Notes under the pieces: model-generated
Told to the model about the DNA's origin: nothing
What the model saw: only the letters and a program-made list of their open reading frames with translations
Databases searched by the model: none
In this document: in pieces, positions 56,303-63,209 of the stretch
How positions within the stretch are numbered: position 1 is the first letter of the stretch
Layout of the letters: each line of letters opens with the position of its first letter
Program-made: the position numbers and the translations under genes
From: a virus
IMG/VR virus record: IMGVR_UViG_3300032116_014939
Span: 178,065 to 242,064 of that record
Length of the DNA: 64,000 bases
Direction: 5' to 3' (one strand)

Positions 56303-56812
56303 TTATATTTCGTATTCGTCAGGAATTATTCTATCAACGTCTTCTTCTGTTGTATTAATCAATTGGTTCATATCTCTCCAATTAATACCATTGATTGATA
56401 ATATATGCACCATCGTCATACCTGAATTAAGTTTTTTATCACTCAATAATGCCCATTCATCCGCAGTATCATCTTCATACATTTTTAAATAATTGTACAA
56501 TATTGATATATCATTTTCATCGGTGACTTCTGGTATTATCACATCAACATAAACGTCATACATTTCTCCAAAGTAGTCGTCCGCCTCTTCAACATCTGTA
56601 ATTTGAACAGGAAGTCGGTACCTTTTAGACAAATCGTCAAGATAGAACTCAATACTACCCCCTAACTTTGAATCAACCAATGCTTTTAGATATGGATATT
56701 GGGAAACTTTTTGAATGAATTGTTCTAACCCACCAAAAAACTTGGAGATTTCCATAACAGAAACCCCTTTATCAATTAAACCAATTACTTTTTGTGAAAA
56801 ATTATCAGACAT
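56303..56812 (-). CDS. Hypothetical protein, 169 aa
   Basis: ATG 56812 ('MSDNFSQKVIGLIDKGVSVM') is chosen because the TATTTAT motif lies 5 nt upstream and would be part of the coding sequence if ATG 56827 were used. Acidic helical protein ending 'EEDVDRIIPDEYEI'; no family recognised. Confidence 0.6.
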   Translation of the reverse strand: MSDNFSQKVIGLIDKGVSVMEISKFFGGLEQFIQKVSQYPYLKALVDSKLGGSIEFYLDDLSKRYRLPVQITDVEEADDYFGEMYDVYVDVIIPEVTDENDISILYNYLKMYEDDTADEWALLSDKKLNSGMTMVHILSINGINWRDMNQLINTTEEDVDRIIPDEYEI

Positions 56813-56817
56813 ATAAG

Positions 56818-56824
56818 ATAAATA
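56818..56824 (-). promoter_or_regulatory. TATTTAT late-type promoter motif
   Basis: Complement of ATAAATA, 5 nt before the ATG at 56812. Confidence 0.5.
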
Positions 56825-56835
56825 CATTATAAAAC

Positions 56836-56870
56836 AAAAAACCCCACTCAGATGAATGGGGGTTTAAAAA
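56836..56870. terminator. Intrinsic terminator
   Basis: The stem AAACCCCACTCA / TGAATGGGGGTTT with flanking A and T, after the gene ending at 56877. Confidence 0.7.
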
Positions 56871-56876
56871 TTACTC

Positions 56877-57377
56877 CTATTCCTCGTCAAGATATCTACC
56901 AAGATTAACAGGTTCCACAAATGTCCCCTCAAGTTCGGACATTTCTTTCTTATACTCCTCAATAGTTTCAACAGAATAGATGGGAGCAAATAATGGACGA
57001 CGACTAAATGGAACGTTATCTCGGTTTTCCCATTCCTCCAATTCTTTTTCTATATTAGGGATTTGTCGTTTTACATATGAATATTTGTACCACTTCTCGT
57101 AGTCCTCACGTGTAGGAAAGAATTTAACGTCACCGTAGTTATAAATATTCAAATCAGGGTTGTTTGTATAAACATTAAGAATACCCTCATCACCATCATA
57201 CTGATTACATAACTCTTGAAGAGTATATGGGTTTGTTATACCTTTTTCTTCCCAACTTCTTCCATAGGAATTAATTTTACAGATATAAAAATATCCATCT
57301 TCAAAAGAATAAATTTGACTATTAATCTTGTCTTTTAATTCAACAAGTTGTTCTATTGTGTAATTAGATAAATCCAT
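56877..57377 (-). CDS. Hypothetical protein, 166 aa, from a near-leaderless promoter
   Basis: ATG 57377 ('MDLSNYTIEQLVELKDKINS') is used because TATATTTG lies 4 nt before it, exactly as at 47227. The first helix resembles H-NS-like or small helical oligomerisation segments. The rest is Tyr/Glu-rich ('EDGYFYICKINSYGRSWEEK'). Function unknown. Confidence 0.6.
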   Translation of the reverse strand: MDLSNYTIEQLVELKDKINSQIYSFEDGYFYICKINSYGRSWEEKGITNPYTLQELCNQYDGDEGILNVYTNNPDLNIYNYGDVKFFPTREDYEKWYKYSYVKRQIPNIEKELEEWENRDNVPFSRRPLFAPIYSVETIEEYKKEMSELEGTFVEPVNLGRYLDEE

Positions 57378-57381
57378 AGAA

Positions 57382-57389
57382 CAAATATA
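57382..57389 (-). promoter_or_regulatory. TATATTTG-N4-ATG promoter
   Basis: The complement reads TATATTTG, 4 nt before ATG 57377. Confidence 0.6.
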
Positions 57390-57410
57390 CAAAAAGTTTT
57401 TGATAAAACA

Positions 57411-57719
57411 CTAAAACTGCATGTTAATTCTCTTAATCTCTATTCCAAACTTATCCGTATAATATTTCTCAATACCTTCACCTACCGAATTTCCAAATAA
57501 AACACGCATCTTTTCAAAAAAAGAATAATCAATCCATAATGTTCCATTAAGATTTCTGTGGGCAATTCTTACAGGGTGACCATCACTATCAATATCTTTC
57601 CTACTAAAGAAATGAATATACCCATCCTCATCAACAGCCATTTCAACATCACCATAGGTGGCGTCCATGTACTTCTTAATAACCTCATTTAACTTACTCT
57701 CGGTGATAATATATTTCAT
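57411..57719 (-). CDS. Tagged hypothetical protein, 102 aa
   Basis: The start 'MKYIITESKLNEVIKKYMDA' is the Tyr variant of the recurrent tag. The body is a small alpha/beta domain ('EMAVDEDGYIHFFSRKDIDS'). The promoter string GGTATTTATTGTAATATG is identical to that of the gene at 60311, so the two genes share both tag and promoter. Unknown function. Confidence 0.62.
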   Translation of the reverse strand: MKYIITESKLNEVIKKYMDATYGDVEMAVDEDGYIHFFSRKDIDSDGHPVRIAHRNLNGTLWIDYSFFEKMRVLFGNSVGEGIEKYYTDKFGIEIKRINMQF

Positions 57720-57725
57720 ATTACA

Positions 57726-57732
57726 ATAAATA
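57726..57732 (-). promoter_or_regulatory. TATTTAT late-type promoter motif
   Basis: Complement of ATAAATA, 6 nt before the ATG at 57719. Confidence 0.5.
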
Positions 57733-57734
57733 CC

Positions 57735-58271
57735 TCAAAGTAAAAAACGGTGGAAGTTGGATACCCGTAAAGGAAATATATTATTTCCCTTTGTTCGATT
57801 ATCATCTTTCCATAAAGGTCTCAAGTTTTTATAATAACATGATTTTTTAACCCATTCTTCAGATTTATACAAAGATACTGGAATAATATGGTCATATTCC
57901 CATTCACCACGATTACCCCAAGTCATACCTTCTAAAAATCTTGATTCAATATAAGGTATAAACAATTCAACGGAAATACCAAGATATTCGGACAAAAAAC
58001 TATTTTTTTTATAACCTCTTTTACTGTTAATACTTCTAACTAAAGACCTTAAACTCTGAGTTGTACCATGAATAGGATTTTCTTTTTCTCGTCTACGTTT
58101 TCTCTTAACATCATACGCATTCAACTCCTTATGATATTCAGGGTCATTCTTTCTACGTTCCATCTTTTGAATATACCTACGTTTGTTATCACATAGTTTA
58201 CACTTCTTTCGGTTATCTCTAAAATCGGAAACGGGCTTACTAATATTACAACAATTACAAATACGTTCCAT
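57735..58271 (-). CDS. HNH endonuclease with N-terminal zinc finger, 178 aa
   Basis: Residues ~4-28 have two Cys pairs ('CNCCNISKPVSDFRDNRKKC'), then a basic helix. The HNH core is 'WGNRGEWEYDHIIPVSLY' (Asp-His), 'KNLRPLWKDDNRTKGN' (His/Asn positions). It closely parallels the next upstream gene, which has the same zinc finger and two HNH cores. Probably a free-standing homing-type nuclease. Confidence 0.8.
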   Translation of the reverse strand: MERICNCCNISKPVSDFRDNRKKCKLCDNKRRYIQKMERRKNDPEYHKELNAYDVKRKRRREKENPIHGTTQSLRSLVRSINSKRGYKKNSFLSEYLGISVELFIPYIESRFLEGMTWGNRGEWEYDHIIPVSLYKSEEWVKKSCYYKNLRPLWKDDNRTKGNNIFPLRVSNFHRFLL

Positions 58272-58276
58272 ATTTT

Positions 58277-59116
58277 TTATACTCCTCTCATTTCTTTTAA
58301 AAATTTATTATATCTATCAATATTTGATTCGTTAATTTTATTTGATTTACTAGCATTTTCATCTTTCCACAAAGGTTGCAGATTAGTGTGATGATTTAAA
58401 TATATTTTTTCTTCAAATGTATTTCCACAACTAATGGGAACAATATGGTCAAAACACCATTCACTACGATTGTCCCATGACATACCCTCCTTGAATAAAC
58501 TTTCAAAATACTTTAATCCGCTACTATAATCAATTCCAAGAATTTCTTCAGGAGAAAATTTACTTCTATATTCAGGGAATCCTGATAAAGAATATGAAAG
58601 TATTGAACCAATACTTTGTTTATATTTAAACAGTGGCGCTTTATCGTAATCCAATTTATCACTTTTACACCTGTTAGCAATAGTAAAAAGAGGTCGGATA
58701 TTAGTATAATGAGAGTTTTTTTCATAACTCTCTTGATTTTCAGATTTACTTAAAGGAAATATATGGTCAACTTCCCAATCACCATAATTATCCCACGACA
58801 TACCATCAACAAATTGTTTCTCCAAATGTTCTTTTAACATAATGGCATCACATCCAATAATATCTTCGTAAGTTTTTCCTTCAGGTTTAGAATAACCACG
58901 TCTTTTAAATTCATTTTTTAGTCGAGATTTTAATGACAATAAAATTTTATAATGTATTTCAAGTGACTTTCGGTTCTTTCTAATCTCAACCCTAGATTTT
59001 TTAGCACATTCTTTACATTTAGAAGACACTTTATTTTTAGCAAAATAATATTCTGACCTAGGTTTGCTTTCCTTACATACATAACAAACTTTTAATTCAT
59101 CCAATCTATGACCCAT
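58277..59116 (-). CDS. Double-HNH endonuclease, 279 aa
   Basis: An N-terminal zinc finger ('CYVCKESKPRSEYYFAKNK', then C-K-E-C) is followed by two complete HNH units. The first has 'WDNYGDWEVDHIFPLSKSEN' and 'HYTNIRPLFTIANRCKSDKL'. The second has 'WDNRSEWCFDHIVPISCGN' and 'HHTNLQPLWKDENASKSNKI'. Each follows a 'F-x-x-G-M-S-W-D-N' block, indicating an internal duplication. The adjacent single-HNH gene is a probable paralogue. TATATTTG lies 4 nt before its ATG, so early expression is likely. Confidence 0.82.
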   Translation of the reverse strand: MGHRLDELKVCYVCKESKPRSEYYFAKNKVSSKCKECAKKSRVEIRKNRKSLEIHYKILLSLKSRLKNEFKRRGYSKPEGKTYEDIIGCDAIMLKEHLEKQFVDGMSWDNYGDWEVDHIFPLSKSENQESYEKNSHYTNIRPLFTIANRCKSDKLDYDKAPLFKYKQSIGSILSYSLSGFPEYRSKFSPEEILGIDYSSGLKYFESLFKEGMSWDNRSEWCFDHIVPISCGNTFEEKIYLNHHTNLQPLWKDENASKSNKINESNIDRYNKFLKEMRGV

Positions 59117-59120
59117 AAAC

Positions 59121-59128
59121 CAAATATA
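59121..59128 (-). promoter_or_regulatory. TATATTTG-N4-ATG promoter
   Basis: The complement reads TATATTTG, 4 nt before ATG 59116; no clear TTG upstream. Confidence 0.55.
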
Positions 59129-59168
59129 ACGAAAAATGGGGTATTGGAAATGTGAGAAATAAAAAAAA

Positions 59169-59552
59169 TTATATTTCTTTTATAAATTGACCAACACCTA
59201 CACTACGAAAACCTTTACTTCTTAATTTGTTTTTAACTCTAACCGCATCTTCTCTTTCAAAACCAGCATCGGCAAAATCTAAAGGTGCCCCCACATCAAC
59301 TATAACGTATCTACTAGTAATACCAAATTTAACACAATCAGTATCAATATATTGTCTTAAATAATTACGGATTTCGTCATAAAAATTATTAGATATGGTT
59401 TTATTATTAGAATCAACGTCATCATTAGGTGTTGGGTTATTTTTGGGGACAATACGTTTGGCTGGACGTTTTTTTTCAGCTTCTGATAATTTAACAACCC
59501 TTTTAATCAATCTTGTTAAATCAGATTCAGTTAATCTTACAATTTTTTTCAT
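59169..59552 (-). CDS. Tagged paralogue A, 127 aa
   Basis: The tag 'MKKIVRLTESDLTRLIKRVV' followed by K-L-S-E/A ends at residue 24, then a basic, disordered linker. The C-terminal ~65 residues ('YVIVDVGAPLDFADAGFERE', 'RSKGFRSVGVGQFIKEI') match the next gene's C-terminus (V-D-V-G-A-P-L-D-F). The two adjacent genes are tandem paralogues with diverged linkers. The domain is unknown; packaged cargo inferred. Confidence 0.65.
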   Translation of the reverse strand: MKKIVRLTESDLTRLIKRVVKLSEAEKKRPAKRIVPKNNPTPNDDVDSNNKTISNNFYDEIRNYLRQYIDTDCVKFGITSRYVIVDVGAPLDFADAGFEREDAVRVKNKLRSKGFRSVGVGQFIKEI

Positions 59553-59557
59553 ATTAA

Positions 59558-59929
59558 TTAAAATTCGCTTGTTCTAACTTTTTTCGCATATTGACCTACA
59601 CCCCAACTATTAAAACCATGTTTTCTTAATTTATCTTTAGCTTTGTTTGCCTCACTTCTTGAAAATCCACAATCTTCAAAATCTAATGGAGCCCCAACAT
59701 CAAATACCAAATAATCTGCTAAATACTTATATGTAATACAACCCGCTTTAAGATACGGTTCCATAGCGTTAAACACCGGTTGTGTTTCAATATCTTTATC
59801 TGATGGTTTAGAATTAAATCCACTATAAAATGTGTCTTTTATCTTATCTTCCCAACTATCATTTTCTTTGATGACTTTCTTAACTATTTTAACCAAATCA
59901 GACTCGGTTAATCTTATAACTTTTTTCAT
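59558..59929 (-). CDS. Tagged paralogue B, 123 aa
   Basis: The tag 'MKKVIRLTESDLVKIVKKVI' followed by K-E/N ends at residue 22. The C-terminal domain ('YLVFDVGAPLDFEDCGFSRS', 'KHGFNSWGVGQYAKKV') is the paralogue of that at 59169-59552. A TATTTAT motif lies 14 nt upstream, and 5 bp separate the two genes, so they are probably co-transcribed. Confidence 0.65.
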   Translation of the reverse strand: MKKVIRLTESDLVKIVKKVIKENDSWEDKIKDTFYSGFNSKPSDKDIETQPVFNAMEPYLKAGCITYKYLADYLVFDVGAPLDFEDCGFSRSEANKAKDKLRKHGFNSWGVGQYAKKVRTSEF

Positions 59930-59943
59930 AATAATATTTTATT

Positions 59944-59950
59944 ATAAATA
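59944..59950 (-). promoter_or_regulatory. TATTTAT late-type promoter motif
   Basis: Complement of ATAAATA, 14 nt before the ATG at 59929. Confidence 0.5.
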
Positions 59951-59960
59951 CCACAAAATT

Positions 59961-60000
59961 AAAAAGGGGGTAGGGGGATTGGAACAACGGGAAAAAATTT
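59961..60000. repeat. Interspersed ~40-nt G-tract element, copy 1
   Basis: AAAAAGGGGGTAGGGGGATT followed by GGAACAACGGG and an A run, immediately past the stop of the minus-strand gene at 60000. Copies 2 and 3 are at 60796 and 61793. Confidence 0.75.
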
Positions 60001-60311
60001 TATACAAAAATAACATCCCACACCGCAGTAGAATCTCCGTTTTTGTCTTTAGGAAATAATAATGTAAACATGGTTCCAATCTTTTCTTCAATATCTGAAC
60101 CCTCGTCATAAGCATGATAACTACGACCACCTGTATTTAGTATAATTTGATATACAGGATATGTCTCATTTCTAAATTTCCAATTTTTTGTTTTTATCTC
60201 AACATCACCATTAAACCATTCGTATTCAGATAATAAGTTCTCAACATAATCCTTTAAGAAATTAACTTTCCTCATTTGTAAATTCTGAGACTCGGTGATA
60301 ATATATTTCAT
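60000..60311 (-). CDS. Tagged hypothetical protein, 103 aa
   Basis: The start 'MKYIITESQNLQMRKVNFLK' is the Tyr variant of the tag. The body 'WFNGDVEIKTKNWKFRNETY', then 'ILNTGGRSYHAYDEGSDIEE', is a small beta domain. Its promoter string equals that of the gene at 57719. Unknown function. Confidence 0.62.
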   Translation of the reverse strand: MKYIITESQNLQMRKVNFLKDYVENLLSEYEWFNGDVEIKTKNWKFRNETYPVYQIILNTGGRSYHAYDEGSDIEEKIGTMFTLLFPKDKNGDSTAVWDVIFV

Positions 60312-60317
60312 ATTACA

Positions 60318-60324
60318 ATAAATA
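60318..60324 (-). promoter_or_regulatory. TATTTAT late-type promoter motif
   Basis: Complement of ATAAATA, 6 nt before the ATG at 60311. Confidence 0.5.
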
Positions 60325-60334
60325 CCTTAAAAAT

Positions 60335-60361
60335 AAAAAACCCCTCACATCGGAGGGGTTG
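60335..60361. terminator. Intrinsic terminator
   Basis: The stem AACCCCTC / GAGGGGTT with an A/T run on the minus-strand downstream side; it ends the transcript of the gene at 60384-60764. Confidence 0.75.
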
Positions 60362-60383
60362 TATAATTTAATATTGTTTTACA

Positions 60384-60764
60384 TCACCAACGTTTGGGAT
60401 TAAACCATCCAAGATGTCTGCCGGTTTCCTTAAAGCTTTGACGATTATCATCATCTTCCTCATCTTCTTTACCAAGAAGAACATAATTCAAATCGTCAAG
60501 AACTGTATACTTATCAACCTCCTCATCATTAACATTCAAAAAAATATCACGTCCAAGATATTTCACCAACGGGGTACCTCCTTCAACATACTCATTGTAT
60601 AACTCAATAATACTCTGTGGTGAAGATGTTTCACCAACTTTATTTCTAACACCCTTAAATCCAGCAGATATGAAAATATCCTTTTCTTCATGTCTATTTT
60701 CCTTAACAACTCTTTTAACTATTTTAACCAAATCTGATTCAGTTAATGTTATAACTTTTTTCAT
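60384..60764 (-). CDS. Tagged hypothetical protein, 126 aa
   Basis: The tag 'MKKVITLTESDLVKIVKRVV' followed by K-E/N ends at residue 22. An acidic body with 'DIFISAGFKGVRNKVGETSS' and a C-terminal Asp/Glu run before 'RHLGWFNPKRW'. Unknown domain. A TATTTAT motif lies 14 nt upstream. Confidence 0.62.
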   Translation of the reverse strand: MKKVITLTESDLVKIVKRVVKENRHEEKDIFISAGFKGVRNKVGETSSPQSIIELYNEYVEGGTPLVKYLGRDIFLNVNDEEVDKYTVLDDLNYVLLGKEDEEDDDNRQSFKETGRHLGWFNPKRW

Positions 60765-60778
60765 ATTAATATTTTATA

Positions 60779-60785
60779 ATAAATA
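60779..60785 (-). promoter_or_regulatory. TATTTAT late-type promoter motif
   Basis: Complement of ATAAATA, 14 nt before the ATG at 60764. Confidence 0.5.
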
Positions 60786-60795
60786 CACCCCAAAA

Positions 60796-60837
60796 CAAAA
60801 AAGGGGGTAGGGGGGAATTGGGACAACGGAAAAAAAA
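60796..60837. repeat. Interspersed ~40-nt G-tract element, copy 2
   Basis: AAAAAAGGGGGTAGGGGGGA followed by ATTGGGACAACGG and an A run, immediately past the stop at 60838. Confidence 0.75.
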
Positions 60838-61140
60838 TTATTTTTTCTTGTCTGTACGTTTAACTTCAACGTTATTAATAAAAACCTTTGTCGGGGGATT
60901 ATTTCTTGTCGATTCAAAATATTCATCAAAGGCGGTCCAGAACATATTTGGTTCTAAATTATATGTATTTAACATTTCGTTACCATGTATTGACAATCGA
61001 CTAACATCTTCAGAGTTGTAATATCTTTTTATTCTTTCTTTAAGAGCATCCATCTTCTGTTTCGGATATGTTTGCTCCGCAATAACTCGTTTAATTATAC
61101 GAGTCAAATCTGATTCTGTAAGTCTAATTATCTTTTTCAT
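60838..61140 (-). CDS. Tagged hypothetical protein, 100 aa
   Basis: The tag 'MKKIIRLTESDLTRIIKRVI' followed by A-E/Q ends at residue 22, the clearest tag/cut-site pair in the window. The body is helical ('ALKERIKRYYNSEDVSRLSI') and ends in a basic tail 'VEVKRTDKKK'. A TATTTAT motif lies 5 nt upstream. Unknown function. Confidence 0.65.
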   Translation of the reverse strand: MKKIIRLTESDLTRIIKRVIAEQTYPKQKMDALKERIKRYYNSEDVSRLSIHGNEMLNTYNLEPNMFWTAFDEYFESTRNNPPTKVFINNVEVKRTDKKK

Positions 61141-61145
61141 ATGTA

Positions 61146-61152
61146 ATAAATA
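61146..61152 (-). promoter_or_regulatory. TATTTAT late-type promoter motif
   Basis: Complement of ATAAATA, 5 nt before the ATG at 61140. Confidence 0.5.
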
Positions 61153-61175
61153 TAACAGAAATAAAAAAGGGGAAA

Positions 61176-61751
61176 TTAAGGTTTAACCAAATAGATTTTA
61201 TTTTCATCGTAATTCTTAACCAAGACAGTCTCTTGTTTAAATTCTTGAGCAAGTTCTTCAGCAACCTTATTTAATACGTCAGAAGTAATTCCAACGATTT
61301 CAACAGATAATGAACTCTCATCATACAACGAACCATCTTTGGCTTTATATCGACCCTTAACAAAATTTCCAATGGTCACACCAAATATTTCAGGGTTGTT
61401 TTTAATCACCTTATTTATTTTACTTGATTTAAACAAAATATTTGTTGCGGTTTCAAGTTTGTTTTTAATAAAACGAACCAACTTGTTTTTAGATAATTCA
61501 ACAGCATTAACATTAACAGAAAAAACAATTACCCCACCTTTATCTTCAAACTCAAAATCAATTTCTTCAGTAAGTTCAGATTCAACATTTGGTTGTATAT
61601 AAAATGTTTGAGCATCAGGGTCGTTGTCTATATTAATAGAAAACCCATTTAATTTTAATCCTTCCATTAAACTACTCGCACCAATCTGCTCGTAAGTCTT
61701 TTTTGACGAATCAAAGTTCTTAACTTTATCAATAAATTTTCTAATATCCAT
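61176..61751 (-). CDS. Hypothetical protein, 191 aa
   Basis: 'MDIRKFIDKVKNFDSSKKTY' begins a basic helical N-terminus; a beta-rich middle ('GGVIVFSVNVNAVELSKNKL') and helical C-terminus follow. The leader is short and not clearly a tag. A TATTTAT motif lies 15 nt upstream. No family recognised. Confidence 0.6.
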   Translation of the reverse strand: MDIRKFIDKVKNFDSSKKTYEQIGASSLMEGLKLNGFSINIDNDPDAQTFYIQPNVESELTEEIDFEFEDKGGVIVFSVNVNAVELSKNKLVRFIKNKLETATNILFKSSKINKVIKNNPEIFGVTIGNFVKGRYKAKDGSLYDESSLSVEIVGITSDVLNKVAEELAQEFKQETVLVKNYDENKIYLVKP

Positions 61752-61766
61752 ATACTTGATTTTTAA

Positions 61767-61773
61767 ATAAATA
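61767..61773 (-). promoter_or_regulatory. TATTTAT late-type promoter motif
   Basis: Complement of ATAAATA, 15 nt before the ATG at 61751. Confidence 0.5.
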
Positions 61774-61792
61774 TAAACTAAAGATACAAAAT

Positions 61793-61838
61793 AAAAAAGG
61801 GGGGTAGGGGGGATTGGAACAACGGAAAAAAAATATTT
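61793..61838. repeat. Interspersed ~40-nt G-tract element, copy 3
   Basis: AAAAAAGGGGGGTAGGGGGG followed by ATTGGAACAACGG and an A run, immediately past the stop at 61839. Confidence 0.75.
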
Positions 61839-62300
61839 TTATAATTTACCAACAAGTTCATCCAATCCCTCAATGATAATCCCACACTCAGAATAAAACT
61901 CGTAGTTACACTTACCCGTGTTCTTAGCTCTAAGAGTAACCAATGAATGTTCCTTGTCAGTCAAAGAAATGGTGGACGCATATTTCTTACATAATAAAAC
62001 AAAATCATCAACACCAATAGTAGGATTCTTACTTAACTCATCCATGATATATCCCATGGCAATCTTTCTCGGAACATAGTGGTCATGAACAATCTTACCA
62101 CCACCCTTAACTCCATTAGATGATAAACCCGTATGCCAAAACTTAGTGTTAGTTAAATCAAACAAAGGGTTGCGGTTCCTAGATAAAAACATATCATATA
62201 ATACATCATTATCCTTAACTTCCAAATACCTCGGAACAAGACAAAGAAAATCCTTCAATGTCTCCTCAACCTTAACCAATTGTTTATTTGTAAGTTTCAT
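61839..62300 (-). CDS. Hypothetical protein with H-D-H motif, 153 aa
   Basis: 'NGVKGGGKIVHDHYVPRKIA' contains a compact His-Asp-His that could be part of an HNH-like or other metal site, but the rest ('NTGKCNYEFYSECGIIIEGL') does not complete a known pattern. TATATTTG lies 4 nt before the ATG, so it is probably early. Weak hint of a nuclease only. Confidence 0.6.
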   Translation of the reverse strand: MKLTNKQLVKVEETLKDFLCLVPRYLEVKDNDVLYDMFLSRNRNPLFDLTNTKFWHTGLSSNGVKGGGKIVHDHYVPRKIAMGYIMDELSKNPTIGVDDFVLLCKKYASTISLTDKEHSLVTLRAKNTGKCNYEFYSECGIIIEGLDELVGKL

Positions 62301-62304
62301 AATA

Positions 62305-62312
62305 CAAATATA
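62305..62312 (-). promoter_or_regulatory. TATATTTG-N4-ATG promoter
   Basis: The complement reads TATATTTG, 4 nt before ATG 62300. Confidence 0.6.
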
Positions 62313-62321
62313 AGAAAAAAA

Positions 62322-62825
62322 TTATTTTTTCCCAAAGATATTCATAAACTCTTTCTCGTAATCACGTCTCTCAACCTTAACGGTGTTTACATGAAACTTA
62401 ACAAACTTAACGTCAGTATATATCATAGGAAATGACATGTTGATTTTATCACCCAACTTCTCAGGAGATAATACATCACTTGTATCCCAATTGTATCTAA
62501 CATCAACATATACCAAATACGTTGGGGTGGATTCTAAACTATCAACAAAAGCATATGAATATTTAGTTTCAATCTTATTAACAGTAATTGAATGAATACC
62601 AGGTAAACTCTTCTTAAGAACCTTGAATAACATCTCAGGAAAAACAAATTCACCATCCTTATTATACATTCTGTTGCACGTTGAAGGGATACCATAATCA
62701 TTATCAACATACGGGTTAACAGTTATTCCTCCATTAGTTACACGATATTCACCGTAATCTCTTGTTAACAAAAAATTATCTCCTAAAATATTCATCATAC
62801 CAATATTTTCTTCTTCAGGTTCCAT
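62322..62825 (-). CDS. Hypothetical protein, 167 aa
   Basis: A soluble beta-rich protein ('KIETKYSYAFVDSLESTPTY', 'LVYVDVRYNWDTSDVLSPEK'). TATCTTTG occurs on its coding strand about 14 nt before the ATG (complement of 62840-62847), suggesting a host-type promoter. Family unknown. Confidence 0.6.
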   Translation of the reverse strand: MEPEEENIGMMNILGDNFLLTRDYGEYRVTNGGITVNPYVDNDYGIPSTCNRMYNKDGEFVFPEMLFKVLKKSLPGIHSITVNKIETKYSYAFVDSLESTPTYLVYVDVRYNWDTSDVLSPEKLGDKINMSFPMIYTDVKFVKFHVNTVKVERRDYEKEFMNIFGKK

Positions 62826-62839
62826 ATATATTTTTTTTA

Positions 62840-62847
62840 CAAAGATA
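62840..62847 (-). promoter_or_regulatory. Host-type -7 element TATCTTTG
   Basis: Complement of CAAAGATA, 14 nt before the ATG at 62825; a TTG (complement of CAA near 62851) is too close to be the -33, so support is partial. Confidence 0.4.
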
Positions 62848-62874
62848 AAACAATAATACTAATTTACCAAAAAA

Positions 62875-63123
62875 TTATTTAACATCAGAAAATGAATCCA
62901 CATTAATAAACTCAGATTCCAAATGACCAATGATATCCCTAAGAGTCTGACCCTGTAACTCAGGGGTTTCCCTACTACGAATAGATAATGAAATAGCCCC
63001 ACACAATACAGATATAATATCATTAATATTCATACCCTTCTTGGCCATTATGTCATAAAAAAATTTATTGTCCCTTAATGTTACATCCACAGTAACTGAT
63101 AATTTTTCTTCTTCCATTTCCAT
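62875..63123 (-). CDS. Hypothetical protein, 82 aa
   Basis: Acidic start 'MEMEEEKLSVTVDVTLRDNK' followed by helices ('NDIISVLCGAISLSIRSRET'). A second ATG at 63117 is possible. Unknown family. Confidence 0.58.
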   Translation of the reverse strand: MEMEEEKLSVTVDVTLRDNKFFYDIMAKKGMNINDIISVLCGAISLSIRSRETPELQGQTLRDIIGHLESEFINVDSFSDVK

Positions 63124-63154
63124 ATATCAATAATAAGAAAAAAAATGAAATAAA

Positions 63155-63209
63155 AAACCCCTCCGTTAAAGGAAGGGTCAGTCCAACAATACTATCATTG
63201 GAGAGGTTA
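63155..63209 (-). terminator. Possible long-stem terminator
   Basis: On the minus strand AACCTCTCC pairs with GGAGGGGTT across a ~36-nt loop and is followed by TTTTTTATTTC, just past the stop of the tagged gene at 63207. Confidence 0.4.

Noticed and set aside
59961-61838. CRISPR array
   Set aside because: Only three copies about 840-1000 bp apart with whole genes between them; no short regular spacers. No CRISPR array was seen anywhere in the window.
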